NCBI RefSeq assembly: GCF_029664245.1
Contig: NZ_JANAIE010000001.1
Coordinates: 458,925 to 522,924 of the forward strand
Origin: Profundicola chukchiensis
GTDB lineage: Bacteria > Bacteroidota > Bacteroidia > Flavobacteriales > Weeksellaceae
Reading direction: 5' to 3'
DNA: 64,000 nt
The notes below the pieces were generated by a model. That model was given only the letters and a program-made list of their open reading frames with translations. It did not search any database and had not been told where the DNA came from. A program made the translations under genes and the position numbers. How positions within the stretch are numbered: position 1 is the first letter of the stretch; each line of letters begins with the position of its first letter. This document shows, one piece after another, positions 17,424 through 25,850 of the stretch.

Positions 17424-18002
17424 TTAAATTTTAATGGCATCCCAAGCGCTTTCAAAGGCTTTTTGTCTGTCTTCTTCATTCATGACATAAATATCCTTTT
17501 CTTGAACTGCCAATAGAAATGATAGAGGATAAATAGCATAAGCATACAGCACATAATTCGAAACGGGCTTCAAGATTCCTTCTTCCTTACCTCGTTCCCA
17601 TAATTCAATTAAAGGTTGAAGATGTTTTAAACCTTTTCCTATAATTTCCGGGGCTATCATCGGCGTATTATCACATTGAGATAAAAACGAAGATTCATCT
17701 ATTTGAGTTAATTTATAATCAGCGATATTATTCCATATGATTTCAAAACCTTGTTTTACAGGCAGCTTTTCATCGTAATTCTTAAATGCATTATCGCTAA
17801 ACGAAGCTTTCACCTCTAGATAAAGGGAATTAATCAGATCTTGTTTATTCTCAAAATACAAATAAATGGTAGCGGGTGCTACGCCGGCTAATTTTGCGAT
17901 TTTAGACATAGGTGCTGCATGAAATCCGTTATTCGTTACAAGGTTTAATGTAGCCTCCAACAGAGCGGCTCTTTTGTCTAAAACTTTCTTCTTTTTCATC
18001 AC
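17424..18002 (-). CDS. TetR/AcrR family repressor
   Basis: A 192-residue regulator with the TetR N-terminal HTH (about 10-55; AALLEATLNLVTNNGFHAAPMSKIAKLAGVAP spans it) and the signature ATIYLYFENKQDLINSLY. The C-terminal ligand domain is unassigned. It is the first gene of its operon, and a 26-bp perfect palindrome lies 74 bp upstream next to the -7 box, so it probably represses its own operon until a small molecule binds. Confidence 0.92.
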   Translation of the reverse strand: MMKKKKVLDKRAALLEATLNLVTNNGFHAAPMSKIAKLAGVAPATIYLYFENKQDLINSLYLEVKASFSDNAFKNYDEKLPVKQGFEIIWNNIADYKLTQIDESSFLSQCDNTPMIAPEIIGKGLKHLQPLIELWERGKEEGILKPVSNYVLYAYAIYPLSFLLAVQEKDIYVMNEEDRQKAFESAWDAIKI

Positions 18003-18065
18003 AACTATTTATAATTAAACAAGTTGAATCAGCATTTACACTATTGATTAACTTGTAATTTTATG

Positions 18066-18073
18066 CAAACCTA
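18066..18073 (-). promoter_or_regulatory. -7 promoter box (TAGGTTTG) for the TetR redox operon
   Basis: The minus strand reads TAGGTTTG, an exact TAnnTTTG match, 63 nt before the tetR ATG. It begins 2 bp from the large palindrome. Confidence 0.55.
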
Positions 18074-18075
18074 CG

Positions 18076-18101
18076 ACAATGAATGAACGTTCATTCATTG
18101 T
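18076..18101. promoter_or_regulatory. 26-bp perfect palindrome, TetR operator
   Basis: The arm ACAATGAATGAAC is followed directly by its exact reverse complement, giving 13 + 13 bp with no mismatch. It covers the spacer between the -7 box (18066-18073) and the -33 region, the usual place for a TetR repressor dimer or pair of dimers. Confidence 0.8.
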
Positions 18102-18218
18102 TTAATTTTTTTAACACGCTTTTGTGAGTAATTATCACTATAAAGCAATTATAAATTCAAAATCACAACCATTGTAACTAATTAATATTAAACCTTCTAT
18201 AGTAAATAAGCATTATTT

Positions 18219-18236
18219 TAGTGTAAATTTACACTA
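18219..18236. promoter_or_regulatory. 18-bp perfect palindrome, probable MarR operator
   Basis: TAGTGTAAA is followed by its exact complement TTTACACTA. It lies 17 bp upstream of the marR -7 box, covering the -33 position. MarR dimers bind palindromes of about this size near their own promoter. Confidence 0.7.
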
Positions 18237-18253
18237 TTTAGTTATATTAAATG

Positions 18254-18261
18254 TATATTTG
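18254..18261 (+). promoter_or_regulatory. -7 promoter box (TATATTTG) for marR-crt operon
   Basis: TATATTTG is an exact TAnnTTTG match, 17 nt before the marR ATG. No other strong box is seen before crtI, so this may drive the whole 6-kb operon. Confidence 0.55.
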
Positions 18262-18278
18262 TATACTTATTAAAAGCT

Positions 18279-18941
18279 ATGAACTTCGACTTAGTAAAAG
18301 ATGTTATGGATCTCGTTAAAGAGTTTCAATCCAAAAACAAAGCAAATCCCGTCTATACCAACGACGTTGATGGCTTTAAGCTATGGATTAAAAATACCAA
18401 CGAATCTACTCCCGAATTGAATTGGGAAGGAAAAGAATTTGGGAGAACTCCAGACAGTATCATCAATACTCTAATTGTTCACATGAATCATTATGCAAAA
18501 GCGTATTCCAAATCGGCGATATATGATTCAAAGTTTTCTACGCAAGATGATTTTATCTTTTTAATTAGTCTAAAAGTTCATGGTCCTATCAAGAAAATGG
18601 ATCTGGTTAAACTCAATAAACAAGAAAAACCAGTCGGTATTAAAATCATTAATCGTTTGATTGCCAATGAATGGGTAGAGCAAAAAGATTCTAAAACAGA
18701 TAAACGAAGTAAAATTATTCAAATTACTCAAGAAGGTTTAAAAGCTCTTGAAAGCCAAATGGATAAGATTCGCAAGGCTACTCAAATTGTAACGGGTGAT
18801 TTAAGCGAATTAGAAAAAATAAAATTGATTGAGCTATTGCAAAAATTGAATGAGTTTCACCAACCTATTTATGATGAGCAACTTGATTCGTCTAAATTAT
18901 TAGATCATGCTTATGAAACTTATTTGAACAAGCAATCCTAA
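18279..18941 (+). CDS. MarR-type winged-helix regulator of the carotenoid/photolyase operon
   Basis: The 220-residue protein has a MarR-like winged helix in its middle (about 100-165): FLISLKVHGPIKKMDLVKLN, the recognition helix KPVGIKIINRLIANEWV and the wing DSKTDKRSKIIQIT. A long N-terminal extension of about 75 residues precedes it. It is followed by crtI after 105 nt with no terminator, and preceded by an 18-bp palindrome. Flavobacterial crt clusters more often carry a MerR/CarH-type light regulator, so a MarR protein here suggests a different signal. The regulatory link is inferred from position. Confidence 0.85.
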   Translation: MNFDLVKDVMDLVKEFQSKNKANPVYTNDVDGFKLWIKNTNESTPELNWEGKEFGRTPDSIINTLIVHMNHYAKAYSKSAIYDSKFSTQDDFIFLISLKVHGPIKKMDLVKLNKQEKPVGIKIINRLIANEWVEQKDSKTDKRSKIIQITQEGLKALESQMDKIRKATQIVTGDLSELEKIKLIELLQKLNEFHQPIYDEQLDSSKLLDHAYETYLNKQS

Positions 18942-19046
18942 AATTTATTAACTTAGAAGGACTAAATAACTTAGAATCAAAAATTTAATTCATTTTAAAA
19001 CTTCTAAACAACAACCACCAAACTACACTTTCACACTTAAAAATAT

Positions 19047-20537
19047 ATGCCTAAACCCAATCATAAAAATAAAATAGCCATAATAGGAGCTGGAATTTCC
19101 GGATTATCTGCTGCTGCTTACCTAGCGCAAGCGGGCAACGAGGTGCATGTTTTCGAAAAACATCATCAACCTGGTGGACGTGCTCGACAATTTAAAACAG
19201 ATAATGGTTTTACATTCGACATGGGACCTAGTTGGTACTGGATGCCTGACATTATGGATGATTTTTTCTCAGATTTTGGACATAAAACCTCTGATTTTTT
19301 TGAATTAGTTTCATTAAATCCTCAATTCGAAATGATTTTTTCTGATATGAAAATTGATGTTCCAGAATCTTTTGAGGAAATGAAATCCTTATTTGAAAGT
19401 TTAGAAAAAGGAGTTGGCCAAAAGTTAGAAGAATTTATGAAGTCGGCCGAATTCAAATACGAAGTTGGCATGAAGGATTTTGTTCAAAAACCTTGTCATA
19501 GTTGGCTCGAATTCGTTTCGCCTAAAATTGCTCAATCTGCATTAAAGCTTGATTTACTCAGCAACTTTAGATCTTATGTTGGAAAATATTTCAAACATCC
19601 CAAGCTGAGAACTTTAATGGAATTTCCTGTGATTTTCTTGGGAGCATCGCCCAAAAACATTCCAGCTTTGTATAGTCTGATGAATTTCGGTGGATATAAA
19701 AAAGGTACCTTCTACCCTATGGGCGGATTTTATCAATTGATTTTGGGAATGCAAAAAGTGGCCGAAAATCAAGGAGCTACTTTTCATTTCAATCAAAATG
19801 TTGAGAAAATTAATACAGAAAAAGATAAAGTTAAATCACTATTGATCAATGGTGAAATTCACAATTTCGATGCGGTTGTAGCATCTTCGGATTATCATCA
19901 CACCGAGACTTTATTAAATCAAGACGAAAGAAATTACACAGAAGATTATTGGAAAAAGAGAACCTTTGCGCCGTCTTGTCTGATTTATTATTTAGGTTTA
20001 AATAAGAAAATTCCGAACCTTAAACATCATACTTTATTCTTTGAAAATGATTTAGATGAACATATCGATGCGATTTATGGTGAGAAAAAATGGCCAGATA
20101 ATCCACTGTTTTATGTTTGCTGCCCATCTAAAACTGACCCAGGAGTTGCACCAGAAGGTTCTGAGAATTTATTTTTATTAATGCCTTTAGCGATTGGTTT
20201 AAATGATGAAGAACAAACTAGAGAGAAATATTTAAAAGATATGCTTCTCCGCCTCGAAAAACATACGGGACAAGCTGATTTAGCCGATAATATAGTATAC
20301 AAAAGAAGTTTTTGTGTTTCCGATTTCATCAAAGATTATAATGCGTATGGTGGTAATGCTTATGGTTTAGCCAACACACTGAAGCAGACCGCCGTTTTAA
20401 AACCAAAAATTAAGAACAAGAAAATTAAAAATCTCTATTATACAGGACAACTAACCGTGCCAGGGCCAGGTGTTCCACCGTCTATCATTTCAGGTAAAAT
20501 TGTCGCAAAAGAACTCATTAACTTAAAAAATGCCTAA
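19047..20537 (+). CDS. crtI: phytoene desaturase
   Basis: A 496-residue FAD enzyme that desaturates phytoene to lycopene at the membrane. The dinucleotide-binding motif IIGAGISGLSAAAYLAQAG starts near residue 12, followed by FEKHHQPGGRARQF, DMGPSWYWMPD and the C-terminal YYTGQLTVPGPGVPPSIISG signature. Length is right. It is the first biosynthetic gene of the crt operon, 3 nt before crtB. A four-step CrtI is assumed because lycopene cyclase and hydroxylase follow. Confidence 0.95.
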   Translation: MPKPNHKNKIAIIGAGISGLSAAAYLAQAGNEVHVFEKHHQPGGRARQFKTDNGFTFDMGPSWYWMPDIMDDFFSDFGHKTSDFFELVSLNPQFEMIFSDMKIDVPESFEEMKSLFESLEKGVGQKLEEFMKSAEFKYEVGMKDFVQKPCHSWLEFVSPKIAQSALKLDLLSNFRSYVGKYFKHPKLRTLMEFPVIFLGASPKNIPALYSLMNFGGYKKGTFYPMGGFYQLILGMQKVAENQGATFHFNQNVEKINTEKDKVKSLLINGEIHNFDAVVASSDYHHTETLLNQDERNYTEDYWKKRTFAPSCLIYYLGLNKKIPNLKHHTLFFENDLDEHIDAIYGEKKWPDNPLFYVCCPSKTDPGVAPEGSENLFLLMPLAIGLNDEEQTREKYLKDMLLRLEKHTGQADLADNIVYKRSFCVSDFIKDYNAYGGNAYGLANTLKQTAVLKPKIKNKKIKNLYYTGQLTVPGPGVPPSIISGKIVAKELINLKNA

Positions 20538-20540
20538 GTC

Positions 20541-21377
20541 ATGAAGAAATTATACGACGAATTAGCATTCGATATCAGCAAAAGCACAACAAGAAAATAC
20601 AGCACTAGTTTTTCTTTGGGGATTTTAGCATTAAGTCCTAAAATCCGTCCTGCGATTTATGCCATTTATGGATATGTGCGATTGGCAGATGAAATTGTGG
20701 ATAGCTTTCACGATTTTGACAAAAAAACGCTTTTAACACGATTTAAAAACGAAACCTACACCGCACTTGACGAAGGAATTGCGCTTAATCCAATTCTACA
20801 ATCTTTTCAAGAAACGGTTCGAAAATATGATATCGATAAACACTTGATAGATCAATTTTTGCATAGTATGGAAATGGATTTACACGACGTTGACTATAAT
20901 TCTGAGCAATACCAGGAATATATTCACGGTTCGGCGGAAGTTGTTGGATTGATGTGTTTGCAGGTTTTTACGGACGGAAACAAACAGCAGTATGAAGAAT
21001 TAAAACCCTATGCCATGAAATTAGGTTCGGCATTTCAAAAGGTAAATTTCTTAAGAGATTTAAAAGATGATTATCAAATTTTGGGACGAACTTATTTTCC
21101 ACACATAGAAATGGGCGTTTTTACTGATCAAGTAAAACGAGAAATTGAACAAGAAATTCATCAAGAATTCAAAGAAGCTTTGGTTGGAATTAAATTACTC
21201 CCGAAATCCGCCAAATTCGGGGTTTATTTGGCTTATAAGTATTATTTACGCTTATTTAAAAAGATAAAAGGTATTCCGGCTGAAAATATTTTACAAAAAC
21301 GAATTCGAGTGCCTAATGCAGAAAAATTTACTGTAATGATGCGTAGTTATGTTCGATACAAAGCAGCAATGCTTTAA
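20541..21377 (+). CDS. crtB: phytoene synthase
   Basis: A 278-residue squalene/phytoene synthase that joins two geranylgeranyl diphosphates. The first aspartate motif is DEIVD (residues 50-54) and the second is NFLRDLKDD; YCYGSAEVVGLM-like sequence appears as YIHGSAEVVGLMCLQVF. It follows crtI after 3 nt. The GGPP synthase that feeds it is not in this window. Confidence 0.95.
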   Translation: MKKLYDELAFDISKSTTRKYSTSFSLGILALSPKIRPAIYAIYGYVRLADEIVDSFHDFDKKTLLTRFKNETYTALDEGIALNPILQSFQETVRKYDIDKHLIDQFLHSMEMDLHDVDYNSEQYQEYIHGSAEVVGLMCLQVFTDGNKQQYEELKPYAMKLGSAFQKVNFLRDLKDDYQILGRTYFPHIEMGVFTDQVKREIEQEIHQEFKEALVGIKLLPKSAKFGVYLAYKYYLRLFKKIKGIPAENILQKRIRVPNAEKFTVMMRSYVRYKAAML

Positions 21378-21392
21378 TTTAAATTTAAGAAA

Positions 21393-21863
21393 ATGAAGTT
21401 TCAACTCTACAGAGAGCAACAATTAAATTGTGATATAGAAACGGCTTGGGAGTTTTTCTCAAACCCGCATAACCTATCGAAAATAACGCCTAAGGACATG
21501 AATTTTGTGGTCTTAACGGATTTACCTAGCACAAAAATCTACGAAGGAATGGAAATCGATTATACGGTTTCTCCTTTGTTGAATATTCCAATGAAATGGA
21601 AAACCAGAATCACTCAGGTGGATGAATTAAGAAGCTTTACAGACTTTCAATTAAAAGGTCCTTACAAGCTTTGGAATCATTTTCATGAGTTTATTTCAAA
21701 TGAAAACGGCGTTTTAGCGAAGGATACGGTGGATTATGAGCTACCTTTAGGATTCTTAGGGAAAATTGCACATTCCTTGTTTGTTAGATCTAAATTGGAG
21801 TCTATTTTTAAACATAGATATCAAGATTTAGAAGAAAAGTTTAATAATAAATCAGTGTCATGA
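21393..21863 (+). CDS. SRPBCC (START/Bet v1-like) protein of the carotenoid operon
   Basis: A 156-residue soluble protein of the SRPBCC fold: MKFQLYREQQLNCDIETAW at the start, FFSNPHNLSKITPKDMNF, and later DTVDYELPLGFLGKIAH, the pattern of CDC/YfcH-associated ligand-binding proteins. Such genes recur in flavobacterial crt clusters. It overlaps crtZ by 4 bases (ATGA). The fold binds hydrophobic ligands, so carotenoid or intermediate handling is plausible, but no function is proven. Confidence 0.82.
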   Translation: MKFQLYREQQLNCDIETAWEFFSNPHNLSKITPKDMNFVVLTDLPSTKIYEGMEIDYTVSPLLNIPMKWKTRITQVDELRSFTDFQLKGPYKLWNHFHEFISNENGVLAKDTVDYELPLGFLGKIAHSLFVRSKLESIFKHRYQDLEEKFNNKSVS

Positions 21864-22318
21864 ATTTATTAATTGTTTTAGCCGTTTTTATCGCTATGGA
21901 AGGCGCCACTTGGCTTATTCACAAATATGTAATGCATGGATTTTTGTGGGTTTTACACCGAGATCATCACGATCATAGCACAGAAGGTCCTTTTGAGAAA
22001 AATGATTATTTCTTTGTGATTTTCGCGATTCCGGCGATTATTTTAATGTATTTTGGAGCTGAGCAAGAATTTAACTACTTGTTTTACATAGGTCTTGGCG
22101 TGACTTTGTACGGAATGGCTTATTTCTTCATTCATGATATTTTTATTCACCAAAGATTGAAGATATTTTCTCGAACAGAAAACCCTTATTTCTTGGCTTT
22201 AAGACGTGCTCACAAACAGCATCATAAACATTTAACCAAAGAAAACGGCGAGTGTTTTGGTTTTCTTTACGTTCCTATGAAATATTTTAATATGTACTTT
22301 AAAAAGGCTAAAAATTGA
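21860..22318 (+). CDS. crtZ: beta-carotene hydroxylase
   Basis: A 152-residue membrane di-iron hydroxylase. Four histidine clusters are present: HKYVMHG, HRDHHDH, HDIFIHQR and RRAHKQHHKH, the CrtZ pattern. It hydroxylates both ionone rings of beta-carotene, giving zeaxanthin. It overlaps both neighbours by 4 bases, so it is translationally coupled to the SRPBCC gene and the cyclase. Confidence 0.95.
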   Translation: MNLLIVLAVFIAMEGATWLIHKYVMHGFLWVLHRDHHDHSTEGPFEKNDYFFVIFAIPAIILMYFGAEQEFNYLFYIGLGVTLYGMAYFFIHDIFIHQRLKIFSRTENPYFLALRRAHKQHHKHLTKENGECFGFLYVPMKYFNMYFKKAKN

Positions 22319-23013
22319 AATCCTTTACTTATTTACTCGTTTTATTCTTTACGATTATCATCTGTTTTATTGCTTCATTTGATAAAAGAATCCGGTTCGA
22401 CAAACATTTTATATCCTATTTAAAAGCTGGAATTCTTGTCGCAATTCCTTTTATAGCTTGGGATATATGGTTTACAGCTATGGGCGTTTGGTGGTTTAAC
22501 CTAGATTATACCACAGAATTGGTCATCGCGGGCTTGCCAATAGAGGAATGGTTGTTTTTTATCTGCATTCCATTTTCATGTGTTTTCACTTATTTCTGTA
22601 TCGATAAATTCTTTAACCTTAAATGGTTGGATGGGTTTAATAACATCATTGTTTTTATAAGCATAATTGCAATTTCGGTAGTTGGTTTACTAAATACTGA
22701 TAAAATGTACACCCTCGTAACAGCTGTCATTACGGTGCTTTCGCTGATATATTTTCATTTTATTGCCAGAATTCCATGGATAAGTAGAGCATCTTTTGTT
22801 TTCAGTATCCTTATGATAGGATTCTTTTCTGTGAACGGGGTTTTGACCGGAACAGGTTTAGAAAGTCCTATTGTGAATTATAATCCCGAAGAATTTATGG
22901 GCATTCGACTATTGACCATTCCTGTTGAAGACGCTGTGTATGGTTATACCCAATTTTTATGGGTTTTATTCTTCTTTAAATACTTCTCTAGAAGAAAACA
23001 AGTGGATATATGA
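22315..23013 (+). CDS. lycopene beta-cyclase, CrtYcd-type membrane protein
   Basis: A 232-residue protein with about seven membrane segments. The repeated motif of heterodimeric/fused CrtYc-CrtYd cyclases appears as GIVVWWFNL-like sequence (GVWWFNLDYTTELVIAGLPIEEWLFF) and again as RLLTIPVEDAVYGYTQFLW. It converts lycopene to beta-carotene. The start is TTG at 22315, overlapping the crtZ stop; no ATG fits the coupled arrangement. It overlaps the photolyase start by 4 bases. Confidence 0.9.
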   Translation: MKSFTYLLVLFFTIIICFIASFDKRIRFDKHFISYLKAGILVAIPFIAWDIWFTAMGVWWFNLDYTTELVIAGLPIEEWLFFICIPFSCVFTYFCIDKFFNLKWLDGFNNIIVFISIIAISVVGLLNTDKMYTLVTAVITVLSLIYFHFIARIPWISRASFVFSILMIGFFSVNGVLTGTGLESPIVNYNPEEFMGIRLLTIPVEDAVYGYTQFLWVLFFFKYFSRRKQVDI

Positions 23014-24317
23014 AGGAAAAAGTCAACCTGTTTTGGTTTAGAAGAGATTTAAGATTAGAAGATAATATTGGATTATCCCACGCTTTAAAGGCTGATTTCC
23101 CAGTGGTTCCCATCTTCATTTACGATAAAAACATATTAGACCAACTAGAAGATAAATCAGATCGACGAGTTGATTTTATTCATCAGGTTTTACATCAACT
23201 TAATCATGAATTGAAAAAACATAATTCAAGTTTAAAAACTTATTATGGTGATCCTTTATCCATATTTAAAGAGTTGGAAAAGGAGTTTGAAATTCAACAG
23301 ATTTATTGCAATCGGGATTATGAACCTTATGCTATTAAAAGAGATAAAAGTATTTATGAATCTTTAAAGCAAAAGGACATTGAATTTAAGGCGTTCAAGG
23401 ACCAAGTTATATTTGATAAAAATGAAATTCTAAAAAAGGATGAAACTCCATATACTGTCTACTCCTACTACGCTAAAAAGTGGAAAGAAAAACTTAAAAA
23501 TCAAAATTTAACACCAGCTGAAATTCATTTTAATCAATTTAAAAAGATTGATTTTGAAGAAATTATTAGTTTAGACCATCTCGGGTTTCAACCGACAGAA
23601 ATTATCTTTAAGCAGCCAACTTTAGATGCTGACATAATTGATGAATATGATCAGCACAGAAATTTTCCTACTCTTGAGCAAACTACGAAATTAGGCATTC
23701 ATTTACGTTTTGGAACGATTAGCATTAGAAAATGTGTTGCATTTGCTAGGGAACATAATGAGGTTTGGCTTTCTGAATTGATTTGGCGAGAGTTTTTTAT
23801 GCAAATTCTATATCACTTTCCACATGTAGCAAATAGGGCTTTTAAAAACAAATACGATAACATTCCTTGGAGAAACAATTTAGATGAATTTGAAAAATGG
23901 TGTAACGGAATGACAGGTTACCCAATCGTAGACGCTGGAATGCGACAATTAAATCAAACTGGATTCATGCACAATCGCGTAAGAATGATTGTGGCGAGTT
24001 TCCTATGTAAACATCTATTGATTGATTGGCGCTGGGGAGAGGCCTATTTTGCCCAAAAGTTAGATGATTATGATTTAGCTGCCAATAACGGGAATTGGCA
24101 ATGGGCAGCCGGTACAGGATGTGATGCCGCGCCATACTTTAGGGTGTTTAATCCCTATACTCAAACCGAAAGATTCGATAAAAATTATGAATACATAAAA
24201 CAATGGGTTCCTGAATATAAATCGAAAGACTATCCAGCACCAATGGTGGAACATAAATTTGCGAGAGAAAGAGCCATTTCTACCTATAAGAATGCTTTAA
24301 ACCCTGAAAATTCATAA
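23010..24317 (+). CDS. phr: deoxyribodipyrimidine photolyase (cryptochrome/photolyase family)
   Basis: A 435-residue blue-light enzyme repairing cyclobutane pyrimidine dimers. The antenna domain starts with NLFWFRRDLRLEDN; the FAD domain has ELIWREFFMQILYHFP, MTGYPIVDAGMRQLNQTGFMHNRVRM and DYDLAANNGNWQWAAGTGCDAAPYFRVFNP (each at its expected place). It is the last gene of the crt operon, coupled by ATGA to the cyclase, linking sunscreen pigment to DNA photorepair. Class I CPD photolyase is likeliest; a cryptochrome role cannot be ruled out from sequence alone. Confidence 0.93.
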   Translation: MKEKVNLFWFRRDLRLEDNIGLSHALKADFPVVPIFIYDKNILDQLEDKSDRRVDFIHQVLHQLNHELKKHNSSLKTYYGDPLSIFKELEKEFEIQQIYCNRDYEPYAIKRDKSIYESLKQKDIEFKAFKDQVIFDKNEILKKDETPYTVYSYYAKKWKEKLKNQNLTPAEIHFNQFKKIDFEEIISLDHLGFQPTEIIFKQPTLDADIIDEYDQHRNFPTLEQTTKLGIHLRFGTISIRKCVAFAREHNEVWLSELIWREFFMQILYHFPHVANRAFKNKYDNIPWRNNLDEFEKWCNGMTGYPIVDAGMRQLNQTGFMHNRVRMIVASFLCKHLLIDWRWGEAYFAQKLDDYDLAANNGNWQWAAGTGCDAAPYFRVFNPYTQTERFDKNYEYIKQWVPEYKSKDYPAPMVEHKFARERAISTYKNALNPENS

Positions 24318-24443
24318 ATCCTAAAAATAAATTTTAAAATTTTTAAAATTAATATTCCGCTCATTAATTTAAGATTATCAAAGACTTAAAACCTTGTAAG
24401 CCTTTTTTTAGTTGAAGAAAATTAAAAATTATTTGAATTTTAC

Positions 24444-24473
24444 TTGTGTTATTAAGAATTATATCTAAATTTG
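24444..24473 (+). promoter_or_regulatory. promoter for tRNA-Arg
   Basis: A -33 TTG (24444-24446) and a -7 box TAAATTTG (24466-24473) are 19 bp apart; the tRNA begins 21 nt later. Confidence 0.65.
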
Positions 24474-24494
24474 CACCACTCAAATAGAAAAACA

Positions 24495-24568
24495 GGTCGC
24501 GTAGCTCAGTTGGATAGAGCATCTGCCTTCTAAGCAGACGGTCCCAGGTTCGAATCCTGGCGCGATCA
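24495..24568 (+). tRNA. tRNA-Arg (anticodon TCT)
   Basis: Acceptor GGTCGCG pairs with CGCGATC (one G-T), the anticodon stem TCTGC/GCAGA encloses CTTCTAA (anticodon TCT, reads AGA), and the T arm is CCAGG-TTCGAAT-CCTGG. Discriminator is A. Confidence 0.95.
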
Positions 24569-24581
24569 CTCTAAGAGTCAG

Positions 24582-24614
24582 GCACTTACATTTCAAAATG
24601 TAGGTGCTTTTTTT
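24582..24614 (+). terminator. rho-independent terminator after tRNA-Arg
   Basis: GCACTTACATTT and AAATGTAGGTGC form a 12-bp stem (one T-G) with a tiny loop, then seven T residues. Confidence 0.85.
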
Positions 24615-24717
24615 ATTTAAACTCAGAATAAAATAGTTTCTCCTCTCCACAATCAGATAAATATCATTTCATAAAGCTTTAAGAATCATTATCTTTAAAG
24701 AACTAAAATAAAGATCT

Positions 24718-25185
24718 ATGAAAATTTATAAAGCTATTAAAGACGATCACGACATTCAACGTGATTTAATTGAAAAGATTTCTAAAACTTCTGGAGATTC
24801 AGAAGAAAGAAACCAACTTTGGAAAGAGCTAAAAAAAGAATTGGAAGTTCATGCAGTGGCTGAAGAAAGGTATTTCTATGCGCCACTCATTGATACAGAT
24901 GAAATGCAAGAAGACGCCCGTCATGGAATTGCTGAACATCATGAAATGGATGAGTTAATCAAAGAATTAGATCAAACGGATATGAGCTCGCCACATTGGA
25001 AGGCAACCATGGATAAATTAGGTGAAACTGTCTTACATCATTTAGAAGACGAAGAGGAAGAATTCTTTGAAAAAGCTAAAGATATTTACAGTCAAAAAGA
25101 TGCTGAAACCTTAGCTAAGAATTACGAAGATTCAATGAAGGAATATCGTGGCAGTTGGCCAGAAGGAATTCCTGGCAATGAATAA
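24718..25185 (+). CDS. hemerythrin HHE domain protein
   Basis: A 155-residue all-helical acidic protein. The HHE pattern is visible: DDHDIQRDLIEKI, ELEVHAVAEERYFYAPL, AEHHEMDELIKEL and VLHHLEDEEEEFFEKA supply the His and Glu ligands of a di-iron site. Such proteins bind oxygen or sense iron or redox state. It is followed after 99 nt by a CsbD-type stress gene, so a stress role is possible. A near-consensus box TATCTTTA lies at 24690-24697. Confidence 0.88.
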   Translation: MKIYKAIKDDHDIQRDLIEKISKTSGDSEERNQLWKELKKELEVHAVAEERYFYAPLIDTDEMQEDARHGIAEHHEMDELIKELDQTDMSSPHWKATMDKLGETVLHHLEDEEEEFFEKAKDIYSQKDAETLAKNYEDSMKEYRGSWPEGIPGNE

Positions 25186-25284
25186 ATATTTTAAAGCCAA
25201 CAACTTAGCATAACATTAACATTTACCATGACTTCTTGGAATAGAAGTTGAACTATTTAAACTACAACTTAAAAATTAATTATT

Positions 25285-25497
25285 ATGAGCAGTTTAGAAG
25301 ACAAATTAAAAGGGAATTGGAATATCGTTAAAGGTAAAGCCAAAGAACAATGGGGTGATCTTACTGATGACGATTTAACTTTAGCAGAAGGAAAATGGGA
25401 TCAATTTGTTGGAAACATCCAAAAGAAAACGGGTGAAGCAAAAGAAAACATTGAAGAATTCTTCAATAAAGTTGGAAAAGATTTCGATAAGAAATAA
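25285..25497 (+). CDS. CsbD family stress protein
   Basis: A 70-residue hydrophilic protein with the CsbD signature LKGNWNIVKGKAKEQWGDLTDDDL and GKWDQFVGNIQKKTGEAKE. CsbD-like proteins are induced by general stress in several bacteria; the mechanism is unknown. It has its own strong terminator and follows the hemerythrin gene, with which it may share regulation. Confidence 0.92.
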   Translation: MSSLEDKLKGNWNIVKGKAKEQWGDLTDDDLTLAEGKWDQFVGNIQKKTGEAKENIEEFFNKVGKDFDKK

Positions 25498-25520
25498 TTA
25501 ATATTTCTATAGAAATCAGA

Positions 25521-25555
25521 AATCACCTTGGTTTTCCAAGGTGATTTTTTTTTTG
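25521..25555 (+). terminator. rho-independent terminator after csbD-like gene
   Basis: AATCACCTTGG and CCAAGGTGATT form a perfect 11-bp stem with loop TTTT, followed by nine T residues. Confidence 0.92.
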
Positions 25556-25603
25556 TTTTATAAAACTGTAAACTTATAAGAGCCCATCTCATGAATGAAA
25601 ATT

Positions 25604-25737
25604 TTATTTCTTCATGAATTTCTTTACTCGGTTTTCATTAGTTTTAATAACATAAACTCCAGGCTTCAAGAAAGAAACATCCACTTGTTTGGTAGTAATG
25701 TGAGGCCGTCCGCATGAACTTTTGATAGTAAATTTTC
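25604..25737 (-). pseudogene. remnant of a T9SS type-A C-terminal sorting domain
   Basis: The minus strand carries an open fragment of about 44 codons ending at a TAA (25606-25604), with no start codon and a stop just upstream. Its end reads VDVSFLKPGVYVIKTNE then RVKKFMKK, matching the last strand and the basic C terminus of Por-secretion type-A sorting domains. The rest of any secreted protein is gone. The next gene on either side is unrelated, so this looks like the tail of a deleted secreted-protein gene. Confidence 0.55.
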
Positions 25738-25820
25738 GAATTACCTACATACCTTTATTAGAATACTAAAACATCTTGGTTTCATTCGTTGATTTTTTTA
25801 TTTTGCAAAGAAGTTTTAAT

Positions 25821-25828
25821 TACATTTG
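25821..25828 (+). promoter_or_regulatory. -7 promoter box (TACATTTG) for amidase gene
   Basis: TACATTTG matches TAnnTTTG exactly, 22 nt before the ATG at 25851. A TTTTG lies 15 bp upstream, a little close for -33. Confidence 0.5.
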
Positions 25829-25850
25829 AATTCAAATTAACCACCCTCTT

